Assembly: GCA_002399265.1 (NCBI GenBank)
Contig: DHDG01000020.1
Span: 3,163 to 27,079, forward strand
Length of the DNA stretch: 23,917 nt
Direction of reading: 5' to 3'
DNA from: Firmicutes bacterium UBA4882
GTDB lineage: Bacteria > Bacillota > UBA4882
The notes below the pieces were generated by a model. It was given only the letters and a program-made list of their open reading frames with translations, was not told the DNA's origin and made no database searches. Shown in pieces: positions 15,400-23,243 of this stretch. How positions within the stretch are numbered: the first letter of the stretch is position 1; the number at the start of each line of letters is the position of its first letter. The translations under genes and the position numbers were made by a program.

Positions 15400-15430
15400 A
15401 AAAAAGCCCGGCCCTTTTCTGAGCCGGGCT
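15400..15430 (-). terminator. Strong rho-independent terminator between hutU and ftcD
   Basis: Reading the minus strand, AGCCCGGC (15430-15423), a 10-nt loop and GCCGGGCT (15412-15405) run directly into TTTTTT. The stem is GC-rich and perfect, beginning 6 nt after the hutU stop. It separates hutHU from ftcD-hutI-fchA inside one pathway cluster. Confidence 0.88.
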
Positions 15431-15435
15431 CCTCT

Positions 15436-17085
15436 TCACTTCAACATCGGAATTTTAATTCCCTTTTCTTTGGCAACATCAGCCGCAATATCATATCCGG
15501 CGTCCACATGCCGCATCACACCGGTTCCCGGATCAGTAGTCAGTACACGCTGCAAGCGCTTAGCCGCCTCAGCAGTCCCGTCCGCCACTACGACCATACC
15601 GGCATGAATGGAGTAACCGATCCCAACTCCGCCGCCATGGTGCACCGACACCCAGCTGGCACCGGACACCGCATTGAGCAGCGCGTTTAGAATCGGCCAG
15701 TCGGCAATCGCATCACTGCCGTCTTTCATACTTTCCGTTTCACGGTTCGGGGATGCCACGGAACCGGCATCCAGGTGATCACGCCCAATAACTACCGGCG
15801 CGCTAACTTCACCTTTGGCAACCAGGTCATTGATAATCAGTCCCAGTTTGGCGCGGTCGCCATAGCCCAGCCAGCAAATGCGGGCCGGCAGGCCTTGAAA
15901 TGCCACCCGTTCGCCAGCCATGCGAATCCAATTCAGCAAATGCTCATCTTCCGGAAACGCCTCGATAATGGCACGATCAATGCGGGCAATGTCAGCCGGA
16001 TCCCCTGACAGAACCGCCCAGCGGAACGGGCCTTTGCCTTCACAGAACAGCGGTCTGATATAGGCGGGCACGAATCCCGGAAAATCAAATGCGTTTTTGA
16101 GGCCGTTATTGAAAGCCACCTGGCGAATGTTGTTGCCGTAATCGAACACTTCGGATCCCGCTTTTTGCAGGTCTAACATTGCTTGGACATGGCGTACAAT
16201 CGATTGTTCCGCCAACTTTACATATTCGGTTGGATTAGCTTTGCGCAACTTTAGTGCTTCGGCCAGTGGAATCCCTGCAGGCACATAACCGTTCAACGTA
16301 TCATGCGAAGAAGTCTGGTCCGTGACTAAGTCCGGCTTGATTCCCCGCTTGACAAACTCGGGGAAAATCTCGGCGGCGTTGCCTTCCAAAGCAATGGCCA
16401 ACGGACGGCCTTCCTTCATGGCCTGCTGCGCCAGATTCATGGCTTCGTCAACCGAGCGCACATGGACATCACAATATCTGGTGTCCAGGCGCCGTTGGAT
16501 CCTTGTCGGATCAACTTCAACCGCGATAACGACGCCGCCGTTCATGGTAACCGCGAGCGGCTGAGCACCACCCATACCACCAAGTCCAGCCGTTAAGGTC
16601 AGGGTTCCTTTGAGAGAGCCGCCAAATGATTTGCGTGCTGCCGAAGCAAAAGTCTCATAGGTGCCCTGCAAGATGCCCTGGGTGCCGATATAGATCCAAC
16701 TGCCGGCGGTCATTTGTCCATACATGGTCAGGCCCAGATCTTCCAGCCTTCTGAATTCATCCCAGTTCGCCCAAGCAGGCACGAGCATGGAATTACTGAT
16801 CAGTACCCGCGGCGCGTCCGCATGGGTCTTGAAAATTCCGACCGGTTTGCCCGACTGGACTAACAAGGTTTCATCCTCTTCAAGCTTCTGAAGACTGGCC
16901 ACGATTGCATCAAAGCAATCCCAATTGCGGGCGGCTTTTCCTTTGCCGCCATAAACCACTAAGTCTTCCGGACGTTCGGCAACCTCCGGATCCAGATTAT
17001 TCATCAGCATACGCATCGCGGCTTCCTGCACCCAACCTTTACAGGACATCTTGTTGCCTCGCGGTGCTCTGATTACTCTGGCCAT
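15436..17085 (-). CDS. hutU: Urocanate hydratase (urocanase)
   Basis: It adds water to urocanate to give imidazolonepropionate, using tightly bound NAD+ as an electrophile. The protein has 549 residues, close to the family norm of about 550. Seen are CKGWVQEAAMRMLMNNLDPE (15-34), the NAD-binding GLGGMGGAQ (167-175), the catalytic cysteine in ARICWLGYGDRAKLG (C404), and the signature GRDHLDAGSVASPNRETESM. GGGGG, 7 nt before the ATG, supports the start. It lies about 45 bp after hutH, with which it is probably co-transcribed, and is followed at once by a strong terminator. Confidence 0.98.
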   Translation of the reverse strand: MARVIRAPRGNKMSCKGWVQEAAMRMLMNNLDPEVAERPEDLVVYGGKGKAARNWDCFDAIVASLQKLEEDETLLVQSGKPVGIFKTHADAPRVLISNSMLVPAWANWDEFRRLEDLGLTMYGQMTAGSWIYIGTQGILQGTYETFASAARKSFGGSLKGTLTLTAGLGGMGGAQPLAVTMNGGVVIAVEVDPTRIQRRLDTRYCDVHVRSVDEAMNLAQQAMKEGRPLAIALEGNAAEIFPEFVKRGIKPDLVTDQTSSHDTLNGYVPAGIPLAEALKLRKANPTEYVKLAEQSIVRHVQAMLDLQKAGSEVFDYGNNIRQVAFNNGLKNAFDFPGFVPAYIRPLFCEGKGPFRWAVLSGDPADIARIDRAIIEAFPEDEHLLNWIRMAGERVAFQGLPARICWLGYGDRAKLGLIINDLVAKGEVSAPVVIGRDHLDAGSVASPNRETESMKDGSDAIADWPILNALLNAVSGASWVSVHHGGGVGIGYSIHAGMVVVADGTAEAAKRLQRVLTTDPGTGVMRHVDAGYDIAADVAKEKGIKIPMLK

Positions 17086-17129
17086 ATGATTACCCCCTTT
17101 TCAAAATACGCGCGATCGCCAGCGCTATT

Positions 17130-18656
17130 CTAATCCAACGCTCCAATGGCATCTTCCACAGCCTGTAGCAGCCGGCCGGAAGCCACCAGATTAGTCAATT
17201 TGGCAATGTCAGTATAGAGCGGACGATCTTCCATAAGTGGTGCCACTTCAGCGCGCACTGCCTGATAAGCGGCTCCCGTTCCCACACCAGGTTGATGCGG
17301 GCGGCAAAACTCAATGCCCTGACAGGCAGCCATCACTTCAATGGCCAGCACAGAAGCCAGATGCTCCGCGATCCGGGCTGCTTTACGGGCGGCGATACTA
17401 CCCATGGAAACATGGTCTTCCTGATTGGCCGATGTCGGAATCGAATCAACACAGGCCGGATGCGCCAAGACCTTGTTTTCCGAAACTAAGGCTGCCGCAG
17501 TATATTGGGCGATCATCATCCCCGAATTCAAACCGCCACCTGCGGTCAGGAAAGCCGGCAGCCCACTCAGCGCCGGATTGACCAGCCTTTCGGTACGACG
17601 TTCGCTGATGTTGGCCCATTCGGAAAGCGCGATACCCAAAAAATCGAGCGCCAGGGCCAGCGGCTGACCATGGAAATTCCCGCCGGAGATGACTTCACCC
17701 TGCTCCGGAAAGAGCAGCGGATTATCTGTGACTGAATTCATCTCGGTATTAATGACATGCGCGACATAACTCAGTGCGTCACGTCCAGCCCCATGAACCT
17801 GCGGGACACAGCGCAGTGAATAGGCATCCTGTACTTTCGGGCAGTTCAGATGGGACTGCCGGATCGCGCTGCCTGCAACCAAGCGGCGCATGTTGGATGC
17901 CACCTTGCTTTGTCCGGCGTGCGGCCTCAAAGCATGCACTTTGGCATCGTAAGCCGCATCTGTACCGCGTAGTCCCTCCCAAGAGAGCGCGGCCGCAATA
18001 TCAGCCGTTTTGGCCAGCAATTGCGCCTTATGCAGCGCCAATGCTCCGACCGCATTCATCATCTGGGTGCCGTTGATGAGGGCCAAACCTTCTTTGGCAC
18101 CCAGGCTGATCGGCTTTAGTCCATGCCGTGCCAGTGCCGCGCCGCCGTCCATGACTTGGCCGCCAGTCTCAGCCTGCCCTTCGCCAATCATCACGAGCAC
18201 CAAATGTGCCAGGGGACAAAGGTCTCCGCTGGCCCCGACTGAACCTTGTTCGGGAATTACCGGATGAATATCATTATTAAGCATGTCCAACAATAATTCC
18301 AAAGTTGCCCGTCTGACACCTGAATGCCCTTGCACAAGGGCATTCGCACGCAGCAACATGATGGTACGCACTACCTCAGCCGGAAACGGCTGGCCAACGC
18401 CACAGGCATGGCTGCGGATCAGATTACGCTGCAATTCCTCGGTGGCATCAGCTGAGATGCTGACCTCGCTGAATTTGCCAAACCCGGTGGTAATGCCGTA
18501 GACCACGCGATTTTCTGCGATTATCTGCTCGACAAAAGCACGCGCCCGCTCAACTTTTTCCCAAGCTTCATCAGCGATCGTCACCCGCTTCTGATGATAA
18601 GCCACCGCGATAACGTCCGCCAGAGTCAGTCCGGTTCCATTAATTGTTATGTTCAT
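17130..18656 (-). CDS. hutH: Histidine ammonia-lyase
   Basis: It removes ammonia from L-histidine to give trans-urocanate, the first step of the pathway. The protein has 508 residues from the ATG at 18656; AAAGGTG lies 6 nt upstream. An upstream GTG at 18665 overlaps that Shine-Dalgarno and is unlikely. The Ala142-Ser143-Gly144 triplet in GSVGASGDLCPLAHL (138-152) cyclises to the MIO electrophile. Y53 (VVYGITTGFGKF) and the NLIRSHACGVG (78-88) segment are in the family positions. The C-terminal active-site glutamine/histidine regions (QEDHVSMG, ACQGIEF) are present. It heads the cluster and diverges from the two-component genes. Confidence 0.98.
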   Translation of the reverse strand: MNITINGTGLTLADVIAVAYHQKRVTIADEAWEKVERARAFVEQIIAENRVVYGITTGFGKFSEVSISADATEELQRNLIRSHACGVGQPFPAEVVRTIMLLRANALVQGHSGVRRATLELLLDMLNNDIHPVIPEQGSVGASGDLCPLAHLVLVMIGEGQAETGGQVMDGGAALARHGLKPISLGAKEGLALINGTQMMNAVGALALHKAQLLAKTADIAAALSWEGLRGTDAAYDAKVHALRPHAGQSKVASNMRRLVAGSAIRQSHLNCPKVQDAYSLRCVPQVHGAGRDALSYVAHVINTEMNSVTDNPLLFPEQGEVISGGNFHGQPLALALDFLGIALSEWANISERRTERLVNPALSGLPAFLTAGGGLNSGMMIAQYTAAALVSENKVLAHPACVDSIPTSANQEDHVSMGSIAARKAARIAEHLASVLAIEVMAACQGIEFCRPHQPGVGTGAAYQAVRAEVAPLMEDRPLYTDIAKLTNLVASGRLLQAVEDAIGALD

Positions 18657-18916
18657 CAGAATCACCTTTCGTATAACCCGACTCTCCAGGGCATGAGGTT
18701 CTTTCTTGTAGGATTAACGCCCCAATTGGAGAATGCTATTTGCTAGATAATTTATTCGGGGTTGTCTGGAATCTTCCTGCTAAAAACCGATCATAAAAGC
18801 AGCAAACCAACGCCGCAAACCCGCACCACATCGCTACTTTAGCGGGGTGCATCACTGGAGCGCGGCGACGCAGGCGGAGCGCGACGGGCTAAACGGGCTA
18901 TATGGAGGAATCGAGC
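18657..18916. promoter_or_regulatory. Divergent intergenic region between hutH and the two-component genes
   Basis: Both units must start here, but I see no convincing -35/-10 pair on either strand. Visible elements are a CCAATTGG palindrome (18722-18729), an AT-rich patch (about 18735-18760), and short direct repeats just before the response regulator (18858-18900). No CodY box or HutP hairpin was recognised. Confidence 0.4.
18858..18900 (+). repeat. Short direct repeats before the response-regulator gene
   Basis: GAGCGCG occurs at 18858-18864 and 18877-18883. ACGGGCTA occurs twice almost back to back (18884-18891, 18893-18900). They end a few bases before the ribosome binding site and could be regulator half-sites or chance. 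Confidence 0.4.
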
Positions 18917-19627
18917 ATGCCGAAAACTATTTTGCTGATTGAAGATGAGGTTAAAATCAGAGCGGTGGTCCGCGCCTATTTGGAGCGTGCCGGATTCCGG
19001 GTGATTGAAGAAGGTTCCGGGGATGCTGGTTTGCAGTCTTTTGCAGCCAATAATCCTGATTTAGTAATTTTGGATTTGATGCTGCCCGGATTGTCAGGAT
19101 GGGAGGTCTGCCGTCGGTTGCGTGCCACCTCTGCCGTTCCGGTTATTATGCTGACTGCCCGCAATGAGGAACAGGAACGTATTGACGGCCTGCAGCTGGG
19201 AGCGGATGACTATGTTGGCAAGCCTTTTAGTCCTAAGGAACTTGTAGCGCGCGTCCAAGCGGTCCTCCGACGCACTCTGCCTGAGGTCGAAAAACCACTG
19301 CCCCCTTTGCAGTTTGGGGGCGGACTAATTGTCGACCGGCTGGCTCATGAAGGACGCATTCATGACCAGGTAATACCTCTAACTGCCGCGGAATACCGCA
19401 TTTTGGCGTTGTTGGCGGCTCGTCCCCGACAGGCTTTGACCAGGCAGCAAATTGTGGAGAGCGCTTTTGGCTATGATTATGATGGCGACGAACGCACCAT
19501 TGACGCCCACATTAAGAATTTGCGCCGTAAAATAGCCCGCTATAGCGTGCACAATTACATTGAAACTGTTTATGGAATAGGTTACAGGTTTAGCGGCGAG
19601 CAGCTGGAAGGAAGGGATGTTCAGTGA
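18917..19627 (+). CDS. OmpR/PhoB-family response regulator
   Basis: This 236-residue DNA-binding regulator is phosphorylated by the adjacent kinase. The receiver domain (3-117) has the acidic pair E9/D10, the phosphoacceptor D53 (VILDLMLPG), T80 (IMLTA) and K102 (GKPFSP). The C-terminal winged helix (about 130-230) shows LTAAEYRILALLA, LTRQQIVESAFG and ERTIDAHIKNLRRKI. I place the start at the ATG at 18917, because the earlier ATG at 18902 is fused to the GGAGG that serves as Shine-Dalgarno 8 nt before 18917. The stop overlaps the kinase GTG by 4 bp. Targets are unknown; the form resembles BaeR/ResD-type regulators. Confidence 0.96.
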   Translation: MPKTILLIEDEVKIRAVVRAYLERAGFRVIEEGSGDAGLQSFAANNPDLVILDLMLPGLSGWEVCRRLRATSAVPVIMLTARNEEQERIDGLQLGADDYVGKPFSPKELVARVQAVLRRTLPEVEKPLPPLQFGGGLIVDRLAHEGRIHDQVIPLTAAEYRILALLAARPRQALTRQQIVESAFGYDYDGDERTIDAHIKNLRRKIARYSVHNYIETVYGIGYRFSGEQLEGRDVQ

Positions 19628-21009
19628 AAGTGAAGGCTCCGATCAGAGACAAGATCATTCTTTCCTTCTTGGCGGTAGCAATCGGTACCATTCTGTTAAT
19701 GGGCTTGATCATGCGGCGCGCCATTGACACCGAGCTAACCGGCTATGCCAGACGCAATCAGGAAAGCCGCAGTCAGCAGCTGGTGGATGCATTGGAGAAT
19801 GGCTACCAGCAAACCGGGGATTGGTCCTTTTTACCAGCCTTTTATCACTATGCGCCTGTTGGCGCGTTGGAGTTTGCCGTTTATGATCCTGGTCAGCGGT
19901 TGATCTTTAATAGCCGCGATTATCAGCGTCCCCGCCGGGGAATGGGACCTAACGCGAATAGCTTGGTGCGCGGCGACACGCGCGTCTATGATTTAGAGGG
20001 CGTGGACACAAAGACCAAAATTGGCAGCGTGGCGATTACGCCCCTGGGCTTGGATGGATTGCTTTCTGCCCAGGATCGCCTCTTCCGGACGACTTTGTTT
20101 AGAAGCCTGTTCCGCGCAGCAATTGTGGCCGCTACGGTCGCCTTTTTGCTGGCGCTGTTTCTGTCGGGTCAGATTGTCAACCCGCTCCGCAAAATCACTG
20201 CGGCCGCTACCCGTTTGGCAGCCGGAAATCTCAAAACCAAAGTACCTGTTGAGACTGCGGATGAACTGGCTGAACTGGCCCAAACGCTCAACACCATGAG
20301 CGCGCGGCTTCTCAAATTGGAGGAATTGCGCCGCCAGCTTACTCAGGATGTCGCGCACGAGCTGAAAACGCCACTCGCTTCGGCACGCGCATTGGTGGAA
20401 GGCATGTCGGATGGCATCATCCCCGCCGATCGGGGAAACTTATTGAGCTTACTTGAAGAAATTGATCGGCTTAGCCAACTGATTGGCGATTTGGGTGAGC
20501 TATCCCGCGCCGAGGCCGGGCGTAATCAATTAGTGATGGTGCCAGGCAATCCGGCAGCCGTGGTCGCCGCCGTCGGCAAACGTCTGCGTCCCGCCTTTGA
20601 TGAAAAAGGTGTTGCGCTTGAACTCGCAGCCTCGCTGAAAGACGTCAAAGCGCAGGCGCTGATCGATGAACGCGCGCTGGAGCGTATTTTTGAAAATTTA
20701 CTCAGTAACGCTTTGCGCCACACGGCCAAAAGTGGATTAGTGCGTATCAGCACTCGGCAAGATCCCGAAGCTGGCAGCATTGCGTTTACCGTTTCCGATA
20801 ATGGTGTCGGCATTCCAGCACAGCATTTACCCTACATCTTTGAGCGTTTCTACCGCGTCGATCCTTCCCGCAGCCGCGCCACAGGCGGCACTGGCATTGG
20901 TTTGACGATCGTGCGCGAACTGACCGAAGCCCTCGGCGGCCAGGTTTCGGTTAAAAGCCACCCGGGGCAAGGCACCAGCTTTACCATCATGCTCCCGCTT
21001 ATGACTTAA
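19624..21009 (+). CDS. Membrane sensor histidine kinase
   Basis: This 461-residue kinase probably phosphorylates the regulator encoded just upstream. Its order is TM1 (about 10-30, IILSFLAVAIGTILLMGLIM), an extracytoplasmic sensor domain of about 130 residues, TM2 (about 164-184), HAMP (about 185-238), and HisKA with QDVAHELKTPLAS (H245). HATPase_c follows with the N box (E357, N358, N362), DNGVGIP (392-398), the F box YIFERFYR, and GGTGIGLTIVREL (421-433). All catalytic parts look intact. The start is a GTG at 19624 overlapping the regulator stop (GTGA). The overall form is BaeS/ResE-like, with a sensor region I cannot match to a ligand. The stop codon is 1 bp from the convergent transglycosylase stop. 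Confidence 0.95.
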   Translation: MKVKAPIRDKIILSFLAVAIGTILLMGLIMRRAIDTELTGYARRNQESRSQQLVDALENGYQQTGDWSFLPAFYHYAPVGALEFAVYDPGQRLIFNSRDYQRPRRGMGPNANSLVRGDTRVYDLEGVDTKTKIGSVAITPLGLDGLLSAQDRLFRTTLFRSLFRAAIVAATVAFLLALFLSGQIVNPLRKITAAATRLAAGNLKTKVPVETADELAELAQTLNTMSARLLKLEELRRQLTQDVAHELKTPLASARALVEGMSDGIIPADRGNLLSLLEEIDRLSQLIGDLGELSRAEAGRNQLVMVPGNPAAVVAAVGKRLRPAFDEKGVALELAASLKDVKAQALIDERALERIFENLLSNALRHTAKSGLVRISTRQDPEAGSIAFTVSDNGVGIPAQHLPYIFERFYRVDPSRSRATGGTGIGLTIVRELTEALGGQVSVKSHPGQGTSFTIMLPLMT

Positions 21010-21010
21010 C

Positions 21011-21943
21011 TTAAATACTGCCAAGCGTACGCTTGTGATCCGGCAGACATTGGGCTGGCACCTCGTACCAACCGCCGTCGCCGCCGCCGTCATCGCCGTA
21101 GTTGTCGTCATCGCGGTAGTCGTCGTCGCTGCAGGCTTCACCGCCATCAACCGCTGCATTTGCTGCACGAGCCTGTCGCTGGGCGCGCTGATGAGTAGGC
21201 TGCTGGGTTTGCTGGCGAGTTTGCCGGCGCCACTCATTCAGGCGGCCAGATGGCATGAAGTTCACTACCGGATCTGGAGACTTGATGTTGGCTGCCAGAT
21301 AGGCTGCTGTGGCGGCCGCCTTGCGGGCTTCATATTTTTCGCTCAACTTATTGGCGAGGCGCGTCACTTTTTTGACGTAATTGATCGTCTCAGGATAATT
21401 AGGAATGCGCTTCAGTTTTCCGACAATACCCGGGCCGGCATTATACGCAGCCAAACTGAGTTCTATACTTTGGAAGCGAGCGGCCTGCCTTGACAGAAAT
21501 ATGCAGCCGCCCTCAATATTTTGCTCGATATCATATGGGTCCTGAACCCCGACATATGGCCAGACCATTTTAGTAAGCTGCATCAATCCGCGTGCGTCAC
21601 AATGCGAATGCGCGCCTGGTCGGAAAGATGATTCAGCGGCAATGACCGAAGCGACCAGCAGGGGATCAAGACTATGGCGCTGAGACGAATTCAGGATGGC
21701 TTCAATAATTATGATTTTTTGCGCTTCTGATAACCGCGGATTGTATTGATCAATGAGAAACCTGATTTCCTGCACGGGTACCATTCGGGCGGGATTCTCC
21801 CTCAGCAGTGAATCTTCCGGCAGATTAGTCCCCCAGTATTTCATTGCTGCCGGACCCAAACCGGAGCCTGCTGCCAGCGCTCCTTCGATTAACAAGAAAT
21901 TAAAGAGCAAAGCCAATATGAAGATTAGTGAAAAACGCTTCAT
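21011..21943 (-). CDS. Exported lytic transglycosylase (SLT/MltE-type) with acidic C-terminal tail
   Basis: This 310-residue murein hydrolase would cleave the glycan backbone outside the membrane. A signal peptide (1-24, KRFSLIFILALLFNFLLIEG then ALA) is evident. The SLT domain spans about 75-195: LDPLLVASVIAAESSFRPGA with catalytic E104, ARGLMQLTK (117-125), and SLAAYNAGPGIV (163-174). After about residue 236 the tail changes to Gln/Arg/Thr-rich (QTRQQTQQPTHQRAQRQAR), then Asp/Gly-rich (SDDDYRDDDNYGDDGGGDGG), then WYEVPAQCLPDHK. The last part is unusual and may be a repeat-derived extension. GGGAGG 9 nt before the ATG supports the start. It ends 1 bp from the kinase stop, with no terminator between them. 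Confidence 0.92.
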   Translation of the reverse strand: MKRFSLIFILALLFNFLLIEGALAAGSGLGPAAMKYWGTNLPEDSLLRENPARMVPVQEIRFLIDQYNPRLSEAQKIIIIEAILNSSQRHSLDPLLVASVIAAESSFRPGAHSHCDARGLMQLTKMVWPYVGVQDPYDIEQNIEGGCIFLSRQAARFQSIELSLAAYNAGPGIVGKLKRIPNYPETINYVKKVTRLANKLSEKYEARKAAATAAYLAANIKSPDPVVNFMPSGRLNEWRRQTRQQTQQPTHQRAQRQARAANAAVDGGEACSDDDYRDDDNYGDDGGGDGGWYEVPAQCLPDHKRTLGSI

Positions 21944-22049
21944 TTTTACGAACCTCCCAAAAAACGCGTATGTAAGGTTAACGAAATAAATGAAGACGTT
22001 TCCATATTTCCCACAAAAACATTACTTTATACATTATTGTGAAGTCCCC

Positions 22050-22075
22050 GGTGACACAAAGGGGTGACACAAAGG
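22050..22075 (+). repeat. Two tandem 13-bp units (GGTGACACAAAGG)
   Basis: GGTGACACAAAGG is repeated back to back at 22050-22062 and 22063-22075. The second unit runs into the left arm of the large inverted repeat. It looks like a duplicated end of a REP-like element. Confidence 0.7.
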
Positions 22076-22145
22076 GACGGTTCTTCTGTGCTATTTCAGG
22101 TTTTTCACCCAGTGGCACAGAAGAACCGTCCCTTTGTGTTTTTTG
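22067..22145 (+). repeat. REP-like 25-bp perfect inverted repeat, also terminator-like
   Basis: Left arm 22067-22091 (ACACAAAGGGACGGTTCTTC and five more bases) and right arm 22115-22139 are exact reverse complements around a 23-nt loop. The right arm is followed by a run of T to 22144. From memory, this GACACAAAGGGACGGTTCTT wording is a common dispersed intergenic element in Clostridia and related anaerobes, probably moved by IS200-like REP transposases. That is recall, not a search. Here it sits just before the small regulator gene and would insulate it from upstream transcription. Confidence 0.8.
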
Positions 22146-22177
22146 GGGTAGAATAACTAACGTGGGGGGTATTTTGC

Positions 22178-22384
22178 ATGGAAATAGTCCAGGAAACCGC
22201 ACCGGAGACGGCCAAAATGCGCGTCGTCCAATTCCGGCTGCCCGCCGATCTTTATGAAAAGTTACGTCATGTTTCGTTTTACGAAAGGCAACCGGTGGCA
22301 CATATTATGCGGCGTTTGGTGATTGAATACCTTGAAGAAAAGGCTTTGGAAGAGCCGGACTTTTTCATCCCCCATGATCTCTAA
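22178..22384 (+). CDS. Small ribbon-helix-helix DNA-binding protein
   Basis: This 68-residue protein has residues 14-55 (MRVVQFRLPADLYEKLRHVS, then YERQPVAHIMRRLVIEYLEE) fitting the CopG/Arc ribbon-helix-helix pattern: a beta strand, then two helices for DNA binding as a dimer. It has a 13-residue N-terminal extension and an acidic/aromatic tail (EEPDFFIPHDL). GGGGGG 8 nt before the ATG is a clear ribosome binding site, and TAGAAT at 22149-22154 could be its -10. No partner toxin gene is adjacent, so it may be a stand-alone repressor. Its last 20 bp overlap the end of the convergent ABC ATPase gene. Confidence 0.75.
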   Translation: MEIVQETAPETAKMRVVQFRLPADLYEKLRHVSFYERQPVAHIMRRLVIEYLEEKALEEPDFFIPHDL

Positions 22385-23243
22385 AATCTATCAGAGTCTG
22401 ACACTGACCGTTTTTTTCTTTGGAACGATGCTTCGGCGGAATCACTCGGATTCTGGGAACGCCATCATTGGCAACAGTGACGGCTGCGTCGACCCCGAAG
22501 TGGTTGGCCAGATTCTGCGGTGTTAATACCTCCTGCGGTTTTCCATCCGCTGCCACTTGGCCTTCGTCCAGCATAATAATCCTGGAGGCGTACGCCGCAG
22601 CCAGGTTCAGATCATGCAGCACCACTAAGGCCGTCAATCCGGTTTCCTGGTGCAACTCCGCGATCAATTCCATCAACTCATATTGGTACCGGATATCAAG
22701 ATTGGCGGCTGGCTCATCCAGCAGCAAAACAGATGGCTTTTGGGCCAAAGCCTGCGCCAGTGCGGCACGCCGTGTTTCTCCGCCAGATAATTCCGTAACG
22801 GCCTTGTTTCTTAGCTCCCATAAGTCCAAGCGCTGCAGCAAAATTTTGGCCGTATGGCAATCCAGTCCCTCGGGACGCGCGAAAGAACCCATCCTGACAA
22901 TTTCTTCAACAGTAAACGGTGTCTCAAATTGAATGTTTTGCGGCATCACCGTTAGCAGTCTGGCGGCGGCCTTGCGCGGCATTTTGCCAATGTTCTGGCC
23001 AAAGAGCCATACTACACCGCTGTCCGGCTTTAAATATCCGCTTAACAGACGCACCAGTGTTGATTTGCCAGACCCGTTCGGACCAATCAGCGCCGCCATC
23101 TCATGCGCCGCCAGCGTCAGTGAAATGTGATTGACCACTTTTTTTCCTGTGCCCGGAAAACCAAACTCCAAATCCTGAGCAGCCAAGGCCGTCATCTGAT
23201 TAATTCCGTCGACGACCGCAATTTCATCCTTCGCGCGCCTCAT
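22365..23243 (-). CDS. ABC transporter ATPase, FecE/FhuC/BtuD type
   Basis: This 292-residue ATPase would power import of iron-siderophore, haem or cobalamin through the adjacent permease. Seen are Walker A GPNGSGKST (54-62), the Q-loop MPQ (Q102), the signature LSGGE (152-156), Walker B VLLLDEP (172-178) and the switch His H210 (VVLHDLNLAAAYASR), which is the usual FecE-family wording. A C-terminal tail of about 30 charged residues (PPKHRSKEKNGQC and on) follows the normal end. The start is the ATG at 23243, overlapping the permease stop by 1 bp (TGATG); the earlier codon at 23273 lies inside the permease. Ligand cannot be told without the binding protein, which is outside the window. Confidence 0.95.
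   Translation of the reverse strand: MRRAKDEIAVVDGINQMTALAAQDLEFGFPGTGKKVVNHISLTLAAHEMAALIGPNGSGKSTLVRLLSGYLKPDSGVVWLFGQNIGKMPRKAAARLLTVMPQNIQFETPFTVEEIVRMGSFARPEGLDCHTAKILLQRLDLWELRNKAVTELSGGETRRAALAQALAQKPSVLLLDEPAANLDIRYQYELMELIAELHQETGLTALVVLHDLNLAAAYASRIIMLDEGQVAADGKPQEVLTPQNLANHFGVDAAVTVANDGVPRIRVIPPKHRSKEKNGQCQTLIDFRDHGG

Noticed and set aside
15347..15439. Longer FtcD beginning at 15439
   Set aside because: The extension is a translation of the terminator stem; MARIVECIPNFSEG with its AGGAG is the conserved N-terminus.
18765..18790. Sigma-54 promoter (TGG ... TGC) upstream of the response regulator
   Set aside because: The spacing between the GG and GC elements is one base short and the -24 element is weak.
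21035..21493. 152-codon plus-strand ORF with VVVVIAVVVV runs
   Set aside because: It is the antisense of the transglycosylase tail repeats, without a ribosome binding site or family resemblance.
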